A program made the translations under genes and the position numbers. A stretch of 12,987 nt of DNA from assembly GCA_934446465.1 (NCBI GenBank), contig CAKSEF010000050.1, forward strand, positions 1 to 12,987, written 5' to 3'. The DNA is from an uncultured Oscillospiraceae bacterium. GTDB taxonomy: Bacteria; Bacillota; Clostridia; Oscillospirales; JAAYXM01. The notes below the pieces were generated by a model that did not search any database, was not told where the DNA came from, and saw only the letters and a program-made list of their open reading frames with translations. How positions within the stretch are numbered: position 1 is the stretch's first letter; each line of letters begins with the position of its first letter. Shown piece after piece: positions 1 to 7,008 of the stretch.

Positions 1-588
1 GTTAATACGGTTACCACGTTTATTGGCAGAGACCAATCAAAAACAGTTGAGGAAAACCTTGAGCTGTTCCGCGAAATCTGGCCTCCTATAATCCGATATG
101 CCGAGGAGAAAGGCGTTAGGGTTGCTGTTGAGAACTGTCCGATGCTCTTCGGCGCGGAGCAATGACCCGGAGGTCAAAACCTCTTTACCTCGCCGAGACT
201 TTGGCGCAAAATGTTCGAAATTCTTCCGTCTCACAATTTCGGAATAAACTTTGACCCGAGCCATTTCATATGGCAGCAGATGAACTACATAAAGCCTATT
301 TATGAATTTAAAAACAAGATATTTCACGTGCATTTTAAAGACATCAAGATTTTTCGGGATAAGCTCGATGATGTCGGTATAATGGGATATCCGCTCGACT
401 ACATGAGTCCGAAGCTCCCCGGACTCGGAGATGTGGAGTGGGGCAAATTCGTATCCGCGCTCACTGACATCGGATATGACGGTTACGCCTGCATAGAAGT
501 CGAAGACATGGCATTTGAAGGTTCCAAAGAGCGTATTGCCGATTCGGTTGCTCTGAGCTGCCGTTATATGCGACAGTTTGTAATATAA
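1..588 (+). pseudogene. Sugar phosphate isomerase/epimerase (TIM barrel), 5' partial, in-frame TGA
   Basis: Reading frame 1 is open from the window edge to TAA at 586-588 except for one TGA at 163-165. Translation on both sides belongs to one protein of the AP_endonuc_2/xylose-isomerase-like TIM-barrel family. Before the stop is a strand ending VAVENCPM, whose Glu is a usual metal ligand. After it come NFGINFDPSHF (metal-ligand Asp/His region), FHVHFKDIKI (His ligand) and ACIEVED (last Glu ligand). The stop falls in GAEQ*PGGQNL, where relatives as I recall them have Trp (WPGG), so a single TGG to TGA change explains it. The first ATG after the stop (211) has no ribosome binding site and would leave half a barrel, so restart is unlikely. 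The gene leads an operon with the oxidoreductase 18 bases downstream. It is either a real nonsense mutation or a base-call error; substrate unknown. Confidence 0.72.
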
Positions 589-606
589 GAAACGGAGGAA
601 AGAGAT

Positions 607-1761
607 ATGGCAAAAGAAGCAGGGCTTGACGCTTTCAAGACAAATCAGGAAAAAGAGGTTATTGACGCGTCAAAAAAGGTGAAAATAGCAATTATCGGAA
701 CGGGCTGGATAGCCGAATCCCACGTTGTTCGCTACAAAGAAATGCCGGATGTCGAAATTGTCGCGCTCGCCGACTTACTTCCCGAAAAGGCATCACGGTT
801 TGCAAAAGAACACGGACTTGAGAACTGCCGTATTTACGGAAGTGATGAGGAGCTTTTGAACAGTGAAAAAGACCTTGACGGAGTGAGCATCTGCACTTAC
901 AACCGTCAGCATGCTCCCTGTGCGATACACGCGCTTAACGCCGGCGTAAATGTAATGCTCGAAAAGCCGTTTACGGTAACTCTCAATGAAGCAGTTGAAG
1001 TAATTCGCGCCGAAAAAGAGTCGGGCAAAATACTTACTATCGGGTTTCAGCCGCGCATGAGCGAGAATATGCAGATGATAAAAAAGATTGTAGAATCCGG
1101 AGAACTCGGAAAGATTTATTATATGCAGGCGGAAGGAGGACGCAGACGCGGTATCCCCACTCCGTTCGGCACAACATTCATCGAAAAAGAGACGGGCGGT
1201 ATCGGCGCGGTAGGCGACATCGGTTCTTACTCGCTTGATATGCTCATGGGCGCGGTAGGATACCCGAAGCCCCTTACAGTCTCAGGTTATACATCAGCTT
1301 TTTTTGGCACGAACCCCGAATACTATGAGAATCATCCCGAGTATGCAAAGAAGTTCGGCGTTGACGATTTTGCGGCGGCTTTTATACGTCTTGAGGGCGG
1401 TATCATTCTTGATTTCCGCATATCATGGGCGATGAACATGGACACCTGCGGAGACGCACTCATATTAGGAACAAAAGGCGGTCTTCGTATTCCCTCCACC
1501 GAATGCTGGAACGGCGAATTTAACAAGCCTCTCACGATTTACAAAACGATAGGCAATACAACACTTGAGTATCAGGTACCGCTCAAGCCTTCAAGCGATT
1601 TATTCAAAAAGAAGCTCCGCGCGTTTGTCGATTCGATAAAGAACGGCGGAAAGCCCACAGTACCGTCAGGTGAAATTCTCTGCAACCAGGCGATAATAGA
1701 CGGTATCGTACTCTCCGCAGAAGCGGGAAAAGAAATTTCAATCGAAATTCCGCAGATTTAA
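607..1761 (+). CDS. Gfo/Idh/MocA-family NAD(P)-dependent oxidoreductase
   Basis: This 384-residue protein has an N-terminal Rossmann domain starting with KVKIAIIGTGWIAESH (nucleotide-binding GxGxxA at residues 31-36) and the family EKP motif at 119-121, whose Lys120 is normally catalytic. A C-terminal alpha/beta domain carries GDIGSYSLD at 203-211; the position often occupied by catalytic His in this family is Tyr208 here. Family members oxidise or reduce a hydroxyl of sugars or inositols using NAD(P)H in the cytoplasm. About 24 residues precede the first strand, longer than usual, but GGAGG at 595-599 places the start at 607. It lies between two TIM-barrel isomerases, the common arrangement in which a sugar is oxidised to a keto form and then isomerised or epimerised. 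The substrate cannot be read from sequence. Confidence 0.93.
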   Translation: MAKEAGLDAFKTNQEKEVIDASKKVKIAIIGTGWIAESHVVRYKEMPDVEIVALADLLPEKASRFAKEHGLENCRIYGSDEELLNSEKDLDGVSICTYNRQHAPCAIHALNAGVNVMLEKPFTVTLNEAVEVIRAEKESGKILTIGFQPRMSENMQMIKKIVESGELGKIYYMQAEGGRRRGIPTPFGTTFIEKETGGIGAVGDIGSYSLDMLMGAVGYPKPLTVSGYTSAFFGTNPEYYENHPEYAKKFGVDDFAAAFIRLEGGIILDFRISWAMNMDTCGDALILGTKGGLRIPSTECWNGEFNKPLTIYKTIGNTTLEYQVPLKPSSDLFKKKLRAFVDSIKNGGKPTVPSGEILCNQAIIDGIVLSAEAGKEISIEIPQI

Positions 1762-1774
1762 GGAGGATATGATT

Positions 1775-2590
1775 ATGTACGATTTTCCGATAGCGTTACA
1801 GCTCTATTCCGTAGACGCAGATATGAACTCGGATTTTGAAGGCACACTGAAAAAAGTAAAGGAGCTCGGGTATGACGGCATTGAATTTGCCGGGCTTTTC
1901 GGACACAGCGCCGCGGAAGTGCGTGAGATGTGTGAAAAAATAGGGCTTATTCCCATATCTGCCCATGTTCCCTATCATGAATTTGAGCAGGGCGAAGGGG
2001 TTTACAAAACATATTCCGAAATTGGCTGTAAGTACATTGTAATTCCCGGCGTTGCCCACGAATGTCATGGCGGCGGAAAAGCTCAGGCTGAGTTTTATGA
2101 CAGCGTAAAGAGGTTTGGTGAGCTCGCAAACCGCAATGGAATGAGGCTCTGTTACCACAATCACGATTTTGAATTCAAGAAAACAAACGGCGAATACAGT
2201 CTTGACAGATTATACAGAAATGTGCCGAAAGAGCTTTTGCTCACACAGCTTGACACCTGCTGGATAAACGTCGGCGGAGAAAACCCCGCAGATTACATAC
2301 GCAAATATTCCGGACGCGCCGAAACTGTTCATCTGAAGGATTTCACGGGCTCAAAGAGCGAAAACATGTATGCCCTGCTCGGCGACGGCAAAGACAAAAA
2401 TGAAGCTGCAAAAGGCAGCTTCGAATTCCGTCCGTTAGGTATGGGCGTTCAGGATTTTCCCGCAATACTTAAGGCTTCAAAAGACGCGGGAACCTCATGG
2501 CTCATTGTCGAGCAAGATAAGCCGAGCCTCGGGAAAACGCCTTTGGAATGCGCAAAGATAAGCATTGATTATTTAAGGTCTATTTTCTAA
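1775..2590 (+). CDS. Sugar phosphate isomerase/epimerase (AP_endonuc_2 TIM barrel)
   Basis: A complete single-domain TIM barrel of 271 residues. It opens with IALQLYSV and has KELGYDGIEFAG early on, then CYHNHDFEF, LDTCWINVGG, ETVHLKDF and LIVEQD. These blocks supply the Glu, Asp, His and Glu metal ligands of the xylose-isomerase-like fold. AGGAGG at 1761-1766 lies 2 bases from the ATG at 1769 but 8 bases from the ATG at 1775, so 1775 is the better start; 1769 would add two residues. The ribosome binding site begins on the last base of the upstream stop codon, so the genes are co-transcribed and probably coupled. It is the third gene of the sugar operon and likely epimerises or isomerises the keto product of the oxidoreductase. 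Its last 11 bases overlap the convergent araC gene. Confidence 0.93.
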   Translation: MYDFPIALQLYSVDADMNSDFEGTLKKVKELGYDGIEFAGLFGHSAAEVREMCEKIGLIPISAHVPYHEFEQGEGVYKTYSEIGCKYIVIPGVAHECHGGGKAQAEFYDSVKRFGELANRNGMRLCYHNHDFEFKKTNGEYSLDRLYRNVPKELLLTQLDTCWINVGGENPADYIRKYSGRAETVHLKDFTGSKSENMYALLGDGKDKNEAAKGSFEFRPLGMGVQDFPAILKASKDAGTSWLIVEQDKPSLGKTPLECAKISIDYLRSIF

Positions 2591-3368
2591 GCATTGAATT
2601 TTTTTTGCGGTATTCAAGCGGAGACATTTCCAGCATCCGCTTAAATGCGCGATTAAACGAACGTATTGTACCAAAGCCGACATCTTCCGAGATGTCGGCT
2701 ATTTTTTCGTCGGTTTCTCTCAAAAGCACGCGCGCTTCGGAAACGCGCAGGCTGTTTATATACTCGCTGAATCCCGTTTTCAGTTCTTTATTTATGAGGT
2801 GCGATATGTAATACTTACTGAGATGCAGATGCTTTGCCGCATCGTCAAGGGTTATGTTTTCTCTGAAATTCTGCGTGCAATAATAAATCAGATTATTAAG
2901 TGCGGTATTTTCCGAACCACCGGACGGTCTGAGCTGTAATTTCGGAAAAACAAGGCTCATGATAACATTTATATACCCGTTCACGGCGAGCTCCGTATAA
3001 TCTCCCGAAACCTTCCACAAATGCTCAAGTGCATTCCTTATCCCGTCTTCCGGCACGGATTTGACTACATTTATATCCGACACGCTTTTTGACAGCACAT
3101 CACCGAAGCCGTATATAATCTTGGGCGAAAAAATAATAACCGCAAACTCCCCGGACTCGCGCGTTTCGTAATAGTGAATCTGATTCGGAAGAGTAATAAA
3201 CAGGTCTCCCTCTTTCAGTTCATAGTTTTTTTTATCCGTGTAGGCGGATGCGGTTCCCTTTCTTACATAGATTATTTCAATTTCCTTATGCACATGAGGA
3301 ACCCGCCACAGTCCCGTTTCTCTTGCAAACTGTATTGCGGAGGTCTTGTTCTGATATATGATTTTCAT
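2580..3368 (-). CDS. AraC-family transcriptional regulator with N-terminal cupin domain
   Basis: 262 residues. The N-terminal half (about 15-85) is a cupin-like sensor with HVHKEIEIIYVRKG and LKEGDLFITLPNQIHYY, typical of regulators that bind sugars. The C-terminal half (about 155-256) has the two helix-turn-helix units of AraC: ITLDDAAKHLHLSKYYISHL and IADISEDVGFGTIRSFNRAFKR, ending with the usual MSPLEYRK. The start at 3368 is preceded by GAAAGGA on the minus strand and a strong promoter. It converges on the sugar isomerase gene with an 11-base overlap, so it most likely controls that operon in response to the substrate or a metabolite; this is inference from position. The region coding for the second HTH also contains an intrinsic terminator on the opposite strand (2676-2707). 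Confidence 0.94.
   Translation of the reverse strand: MKIIYQNKTSAIQFARETGLWRVPHVHKEIEIIYVRKGTASAYTDKKNYELKEGDLFITLPNQIHYYETRESGEFAVIIFSPKIIYGFGDVLSKSVSDINVVKSVPEDGIRNALEHLWKVSGDYTELAVNGYINVIMSLVFPKLQLRPSGGSENTALNNLIYYCTQNFRENITLDDAAKHLHLSKYYISHLINKELKTGFSEYINSLRVSEARVLLRETDEKIADISEDVGFGTIRSFNRAFKRMLEMSPLEYRKKNSMLRK
2676..2707 (+). terminator. Intrinsic terminator of the sugar operon, embedded antisense in araC
   Basis: GCCGACATCT (2676-2685) and AGATGTCGGC (2690-2699) pair perfectly over 10 bp around a TCCG loop, followed by TA and six T (2702-2707). It has all the parts of a rho-independent terminator for plus-strand transcripts and lies 86 bases past the isomerase stop codon, with no other candidate in between. 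On the minus strand the same bases encode part of the second AraC helix-turn-helix. Confidence 0.72.
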
Positions 3369-3408
3369 ATGCGCGCATCCTTTCGCAAAGAGCCTTCACT
3401 TTCTGCTT

Positions 3409-3437
3409 ATTTTACCACACGTTTTTTCCGTTTTCAA
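3409..3437 (-). promoter_or_regulatory. Sigma-A-type promoter of araC
   Basis: On the minus strand TTGAAA (3432-3437) and TAAAAT (3409-3414) are separated by exactly 17 bases. The predicted start point near 3402 gives a leader of about 34 bases to the ATG at 3368. The -35 lies about 10 bases beyond the stop codon of the upstream acyltransferase gene, and no terminator separates the two, so read-through from the glycosyltransferase operon is also possible. Confidence 0.72.
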
Positions 3438-3447
3438 GCGATGCGCG

Positions 3448-4212
3448 CTACTCGTCCTTCTTTCTGTACGCTATATACTCGCAGTCGCTTAATTTACTGC
3501 GTTTGAGCATTGCGCCGTAGATATCGTTCTTAAGATTTTCTGCCTTTTCACGCTTGTTTTTTCCATGAGGGAAGAAAGGCCCGTCTATATACACATTCAT
3601 GACCGGCCTTTTGAAAAAGCGTGTCTTCCTATATGTTGCGGTCATTGCGTACGAAGGTTTTTCATGATATACAGGGAACTTAAATGAGGTGTCCGGAAAC
3701 GGGCGTATTCCCGTATAATACTCCCAGACATGAGCCTCGGGATATATAACTATCGGCCTTTTCTGCGACAGTCTGTACTCCACCGCGCGGTTAAACTCTC
3801 TCATTCCTTCAAACGTATCGGAAATCGGGAGTGCGCCGAGGTAAGGTAAAAGCCTGCCGATTACGGGGATTCCGTAGTTTGCCTGACTGACGACCGTATA
3901 TATACGCTTCGGAAAAGCACATAATGCGGGGATTACCACGTCCCCCACAGGTTGTGTATGATTTCCGTAAATGAAGAAGCCCTCCTTCGTCTTTCTCATC
4001 TTTGACGCGCCGTGCGGGCTTTTCATGCGCAGTACAAGCGGACAGAACACGCACCCGAATGCGATCGCCGCCGCATACACCACTCCTGAAAACAGCTTTG
4101 CAAAAAAACTGTTTCTTACCCATTTATAATCATCGCGGATTTTAAAGTCCTGTGTTTTTGTTTCCGAAAAGTCGTCCGAAAAATCCGAATAGTAACGTGT
4201 TTCTTTAGACAT
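3448..4212 (-). CDS. PlsC-like lysophospholipid/glycerolipid acyltransferase (distal copy)
   Basis: 254 residues from the ATG at 4212; the longer TTG start at 4215 leaves only 4 bases after AAGGA, against 7 for this ATG. A hydrophobic segment (about 43-62) suggests membrane attachment. Block I reads FIYGNHTQPVGD, so His and Asp are separated by five residues rather than the usual four. GRLLPYLGALPIS corresponds to block II, and IVIYPEAHVWEYY replaces the usual FPEGTRS of block III. Family members transfer an acyl chain from acyl-ACP or acyl-CoA to a lysolipid or glycerol phosphate at the membrane. It overlaps the upstream acyltransferase by 8 bases and is last in the operon. The true acceptor is unknown. 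Confidence 0.85.
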   Translation of the reverse strand: MSKETRYYSDFSDDFSETKTQDFKIRDDYKWVRNSFFAKLFSGVVYAAAIAFGCVFCPLVLRMKSPHGASKMRKTKEGFFIYGNHTQPVGDVVIPALCAFPKRIYTVVSQANYGIPVIGRLLPYLGALPISDTFEGMREFNRAVEYRLSQKRPIVIYPEAHVWEYYTGIRPFPDTSFKFPVYHEKPSYAMTATYRKTRFFKRPVMNVYIDGPFFPHGKNKREKAENLKNDIYGAMLKRSKLSDCEYIAYRKKDE

Positions 4213-5074
4213 CAAGCTTTCCTTTCCAGCCCGCTATGTCCGTACTCTCAAAATCATATGTCAAGGTCTTGCCGTAGACCTTTTCATAGCAATTCTTCTT
4301 CATTTCGTAATCGGTCTCTGCGAGATACTCTGTATTTTCGCGCGAGGTCTTATTGCTGTCGGGATACAGGACTCCGAGAACATGGACGCGGTATTTTACC
4401 TTTTTGAACTCGTCCGAATCGTCCTCGTTTAAATCAACAATTTCGATGAAACATGATATTATCGGCACGTTCAGCTTGGAGCCGTAGAAGTAGGCTCCTT
4501 TTTTCGGAGGACGCGGTTTTCTGTAATTGTACCACATTTCCTGTTCGGGGTAGAGCAGGATTGCTTCCTTGTTAATCACAAGTTTTTCTTTCAGTATCGA
4601 CATAAAGCTTCGTGCGAGGTACCGCGGTTCCGATGAAATCGGAATCGTGTCGGCGTAATTCATCAAAAATCCGATTGTTCCCTTCATTGCGAAGTTGCCG
4701 GTCTGGCTGATAATTCCCATTTTTCTGCGCCCGATTTTTGAGAGCATGTATCTTATTGCCGTATTCTCAAGCGGGGCGAAGTGATTGCTTGTGATTATGA
4801 CACCGCCCAATTCTTTCGGAATTTTTTCGAGTCCGACTATCTCGGTATCCGCATTTATCCGTTTTGTTGCGGCGCGGACTATAAGTTCCGCAAGTACGGA
4901 CTTTGTTTTAAAATCGATTCTTTTCCTGTTTTCCGTGTATGCGTCGGTTATTTGTCTGCTCTCTCTCTCGCTCAGAACCGGGTCGTCAGGCTCGACTTTT
5001 GCATAAAAATCCCCGTTTTCTACACTCGTTTTTATATTTTCAATAACCGTTTTCCGTTTATCTCCCAAAATCAT
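4205..5074 (-). CDS. PlsC-like acyltransferase (proximal copy)
   Basis: 289 residues. After a charged N-terminal region of about 75 residues, block I is GGVIITSNHFAPLEN, where the Asp of the usual NHx4D motif is Glu103. GFLMNYADTIPIS fits block II, and AILLYPEQEMWYNYR fits block III, again YPE in place of FPEG. LNVPIISCFIEI resembles the last conserved block. It shares the YPE-x-W-Y style with the next gene, so the two are diverged members of one subfamily and may act one after the other or as a pair. Its ATG overlaps the stop of the upstream glycosyltransferase as ATGA (5071-5074), pointing to translational coupling; GAGAGG lies just upstream of the ATG. No clear membrane helix. Confidence 0.84.
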   Translation of the reverse strand: MILGDKRKTVIENIKTSVENGDFYAKVEPDDPVLSERESRQITDAYTENRKRIDFKTKSVLAELIVRAATKRINADTEIVGLEKIPKELGGVIITSNHFAPLENTAIRYMLSKIGRRKMGIISQTGNFAMKGTIGFLMNYADTIPISSEPRYLARSFMSILKEKLVINKEAILLYPEQEMWYNYRKPRPPKKGAYFYGSKLNVPIISCFIEIVDLNEDDSDEFKKVKYRVHVLGVLYPDSNKTSRENTEYLAETDYEMKKNCYEKVYGKTLTYDFESTDIAGWKGKLDV

Positions 5075-6024
5075 AATCTTATCCTCTCACCCTTTTCAGA
5101 GAGATTCTTAAACGTTATTTCGTTTTTCTGTATTTCTTCACCGCGTTTCACAAGAAGCTCGAGGCATTTGCTGTCGGCATTCTTCTTTTCATCGCCGTAG
5201 TTTTCCTTGTATTTTTTTATCTCGTCTATAAATCCGCTGTCTTCCGCATATTGCCAGAAAACTTCACCGTATTGTATTCCGTCATAGCACCACGGTTTTG
5301 AAAACAGGTTATAATGAATGAGTCTGGGGTGTTTAAGCGGAGCTTTTGATTCATTCGGCATGGCATCCCATTCTTCGTCAAGGTAGTGAATCTTGCCCTT
5401 GCAAATTGCGTTTATATAGTCTTGGTCGGGCGCGATTGAATCGAAATGATAGGTATTTAAGAGGTGAAGAAAATGCTCCTCAAATCCGTCATCACGCATT
5501 TTTTTCAGATTCATGAGAAGTACGCCCGAATTTATATATCCGCCCTTGTCGGCGCCCACTGCATTTTCGGTATATGCGACAAGCGGCGGAACGTCGGCAA
5601 TGGACAAATCCCTGCACGCGCCTATATAATTATCGCCTATGTCTATATCGAAGAGCTTTGCTATGTCGTCGGTGATTACAACGTCGCTGTCGATATATAT
5701 TCCCTTGTCATACTGCGGGAACATCTGCGGAATGAACAGTCTGAAGTAAATGGTAAGCGTAAAGTAATCGCAGCGCAGACGGTTGCTCATTCTGTCGTCA
5801 AGCGCGTCAAAGCTCTTTCTCATTGGCATTAAAACCACTTCAAAATTGTCAGCCGAGAGCGAGAGTAGTTTTTTGCTGTTTTCCTCACTTAAATTTTCAT
5901 GCAGTATTATTGCCCTGTATTTTCTGTTTTTGCTTGAATTTTTTACGGCAGAGCTGAGCGCAACTGCCAAAAACGGTGCGTATCCGTCGTCAATGGTAAA
6001 AAATACAGGTATTGTCTTGTTCAT
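5071..6024 (-). CDS. Glycosyltransferase family 8 protein (second in operon)
   Basis: 317 residues with a full GT8 pattern: IPVFFTIDDGYAPFLAVAL at the N-terminus (nucleotide-sugar site), IYIDSDVVITDDI with the metal-binding DxD at 112-114, GGYINSGVLLMNL at 161-173, PDQDYINA at 199-206 and IHYNLFSKPW at 236-245. GT8 enzymes are retaining and transfer a hexose or galacturonate from a UDP-sugar, most often onto surface polysaccharide, lipooligosaccharide or protein acceptors. A charged C-terminal tail (about 265-317) could be helical and membrane-associated. The start has AAGGAGA upstream and overlaps the TAA of the preceding gene by one base. Sugar donor and acceptor cannot be told from sequence. 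Confidence 0.93.
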   Translation of the reverse strand: MNKTIPVFFTIDDGYAPFLAVALSSAVKNSSKNRKYRAIILHENLSEENSKKLLSLSADNFEVVLMPMRKSFDALDDRMSNRLRCDYFTLTIYFRLFIPQMFPQYDKGIYIDSDVVITDDIAKLFDIDIGDNYIGACRDLSIADVPPLVAYTENAVGADKGGYINSGVLLMNLKKMRDDGFEEHFLHLLNTYHFDSIAPDQDYINAICKGKIHYLDEEWDAMPNESKAPLKHPRLIHYNLFSKPWCYDGIQYGEVFWQYAEDSGFIDEIKKYKENYGDEKKNADSKCLELLVKRGEEIQKNEITFKNLSEKGERIRL

Positions 6025-6833
6025 TATATATTCTCCTTTTTAAGCTCTCCGATTATATCGTCAAACTCATATATTTTCAGTTTATCGTGCATTTTCTCTT
6101 TCTCCCACGGCTTTACGGTTATCGGCCGGAAGTACGGCAGAATCCTGAAATACGTGGTAAAGTGTTTAAATATTGTGTCCGCACGGATATTGCTCTGCTC
6201 ATTATATTTGCGCGGAAGCTTCTTTTTTCTTGCAAGCTTATTCAAAGCCGTTTGGTCAGGCATCAGCATTTTCTTTTTTCTGCAGAGACTTCTGCACCTT
6301 TCAAACAATCCGCTTTTGCGTATGCTATCCATGTCCATAAGCAAAACGCCCGAGTTGAGATAATCTTGCCGAAGGATATTGCCGAAAAACCATTTGCCGT
6401 AGCGGTCGGGAACTCCCGCAATCTCCGCGTCTCCGATATCCGTTTTCTCGAGAGCCGAAAAATCATCTCGGCAGAGAACGTCGGCATCTAGGTAGAGAAC
6501 TCTGCCGGAAATTTGACTTACTCCGTCAGCAAACAGCCGCAGCATACAAAGAGGAGTGAATCTCGTATCCATATTTGCATACGGGAGATACTTGTGAAAC
6601 TCGTCCGTTACATCAAACAGCTCAACACTGTTTTTTTCATTCTCCTTCCGTATGCGGTTTTGGAGCTTTTCCGCAAAGGAGCGTGATATCGGGCTATATT
6701 CCTTTCCGTTATATTCCGTGCCCGCCGTCAATATGTTTATCGTAAGTTCACATGCGCTGTTTTTTGAAAGCGATACGGCAGACAAGAATAGCCCGTCCTC
6801 TATATTTTTATCCCCGCAGAAAAGTATATTCAA
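6024..6833 (-). CDS. Glycosyltransferase family 8 protein (first in operon), TTG start
   Basis: 269 residues beginning MNILFCGDKNIEDGLFLSAV, the usual GT8 opening. It continues with RVLYLDADVLCRDDF (DxD at 116-118), YLNSGVLLMDMDSI at 158-171, MPDQTALN at 191-198 and the terminal KPW at 241-243. The start codon is TTG (6831-6833). It is supported by the family-typical N-terminus, an in-frame stop a short way upstream, and a G-rich Shine-Dalgarno ending 8 bases before it. The gene heads the four-gene glycosyltransferase/acyltransferase operon and differs enough from the second GT8 to suggest a different sugar transfer rather than a recent duplication. Cytoplasmic side of the membrane is likely, since no signal peptide is visible. 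Confidence 0.92.
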   Translation of the reverse strand: MNILFCGDKNIEDGLFLSAVSLSKNSACELTINILTAGTEYNGKEYSPISRSFAEKLQNRIRKENEKNSVELFDVTDEFHKYLPYANMDTRFTPLCMLRLFADGVSQISGRVLYLDADVLCRDDFSALEKTDIGDAEIAGVPDRYGKWFFGNILRQDYLNSGVLLMDMDSIRKSGLFERCRSLCRKKKMLMPDQTALNKLARKKKLPRKYNEQSNIRADTIFKHFTTYFRILPYFRPITVKPWEKEKMHDKLKIYEFDDIIGELKKENI

Positions 6834-6841
6834 GTCGTCTG

Positions 6842-6864
6842 CCCCCCCTTTTTCCTAAATTATA
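6842..6864 (-). promoter_or_regulatory. -10 element and poly-G Shine-Dalgarno of the glycosyltransferase operon
   Basis: On the minus strand a perfect TATAAT (6859-6864) lies 26 bases before the TTG start. The -35 is poor (TTTCAT or GTTTCA at 17-18 spacing). The short predicted leader contains AAAAA followed by seven G (6842-6848), ending 8 bases before the start codon; this tract must serve as the ribosome binding site. Confidence 0.55.
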
Positions 6865-6972
6865 CAATTTTCGCATCGCAAATGAAACCTATATGTTATA
6901 GAAGTATGTCTACTCCTTATTCTTTCCTACAGAGACTCTCTACTCTCGATTCTACGTTTCGTAGATATAAGG

Positions 6973-7008
6973 AAAATGCTTCACTTTTTTCGGAAAGCGA
7001 AGCATTTT
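6973..7008 (-). terminator. Terminator of the XRE regulator gene
   Basis: AAAATGCTTC (6973-6982) pairs with GAAGCATTTT (6999-7008), with further pairing inward (GCTTT with AAAGT, one G-U). Read on the minus strand it begins directly after the stop codon of the XRE gene, and the stem ends in a short T run. Upstream A-rich and downstream T-rich flanks could let it work both ways, but no plus-strand gene ends here. Confidence 0.65.

Noticed and set aside
163..185. TGA read as selenocysteine, with GAGGT/ACCTC hairpin just downstream
   Set aside because: The site looks like a Trp position, the 5-bp hairpin lies in conserved coding sequence, and this enzyme family has no known selenoproteins.
5464..5832. 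Plus-strand open frame inside the second glycosyltransferase gene
   Set aside because: Antisense to conserved GT8 motifs, with no ribosome binding site and no recognisable domain.
6951..6965. TCTACG-TTT-CGTAGA hairpin upstream of the glycosyltransferase operon
   Set aside because: Only 6 bp with no U tail or link to a start site; could be chance.
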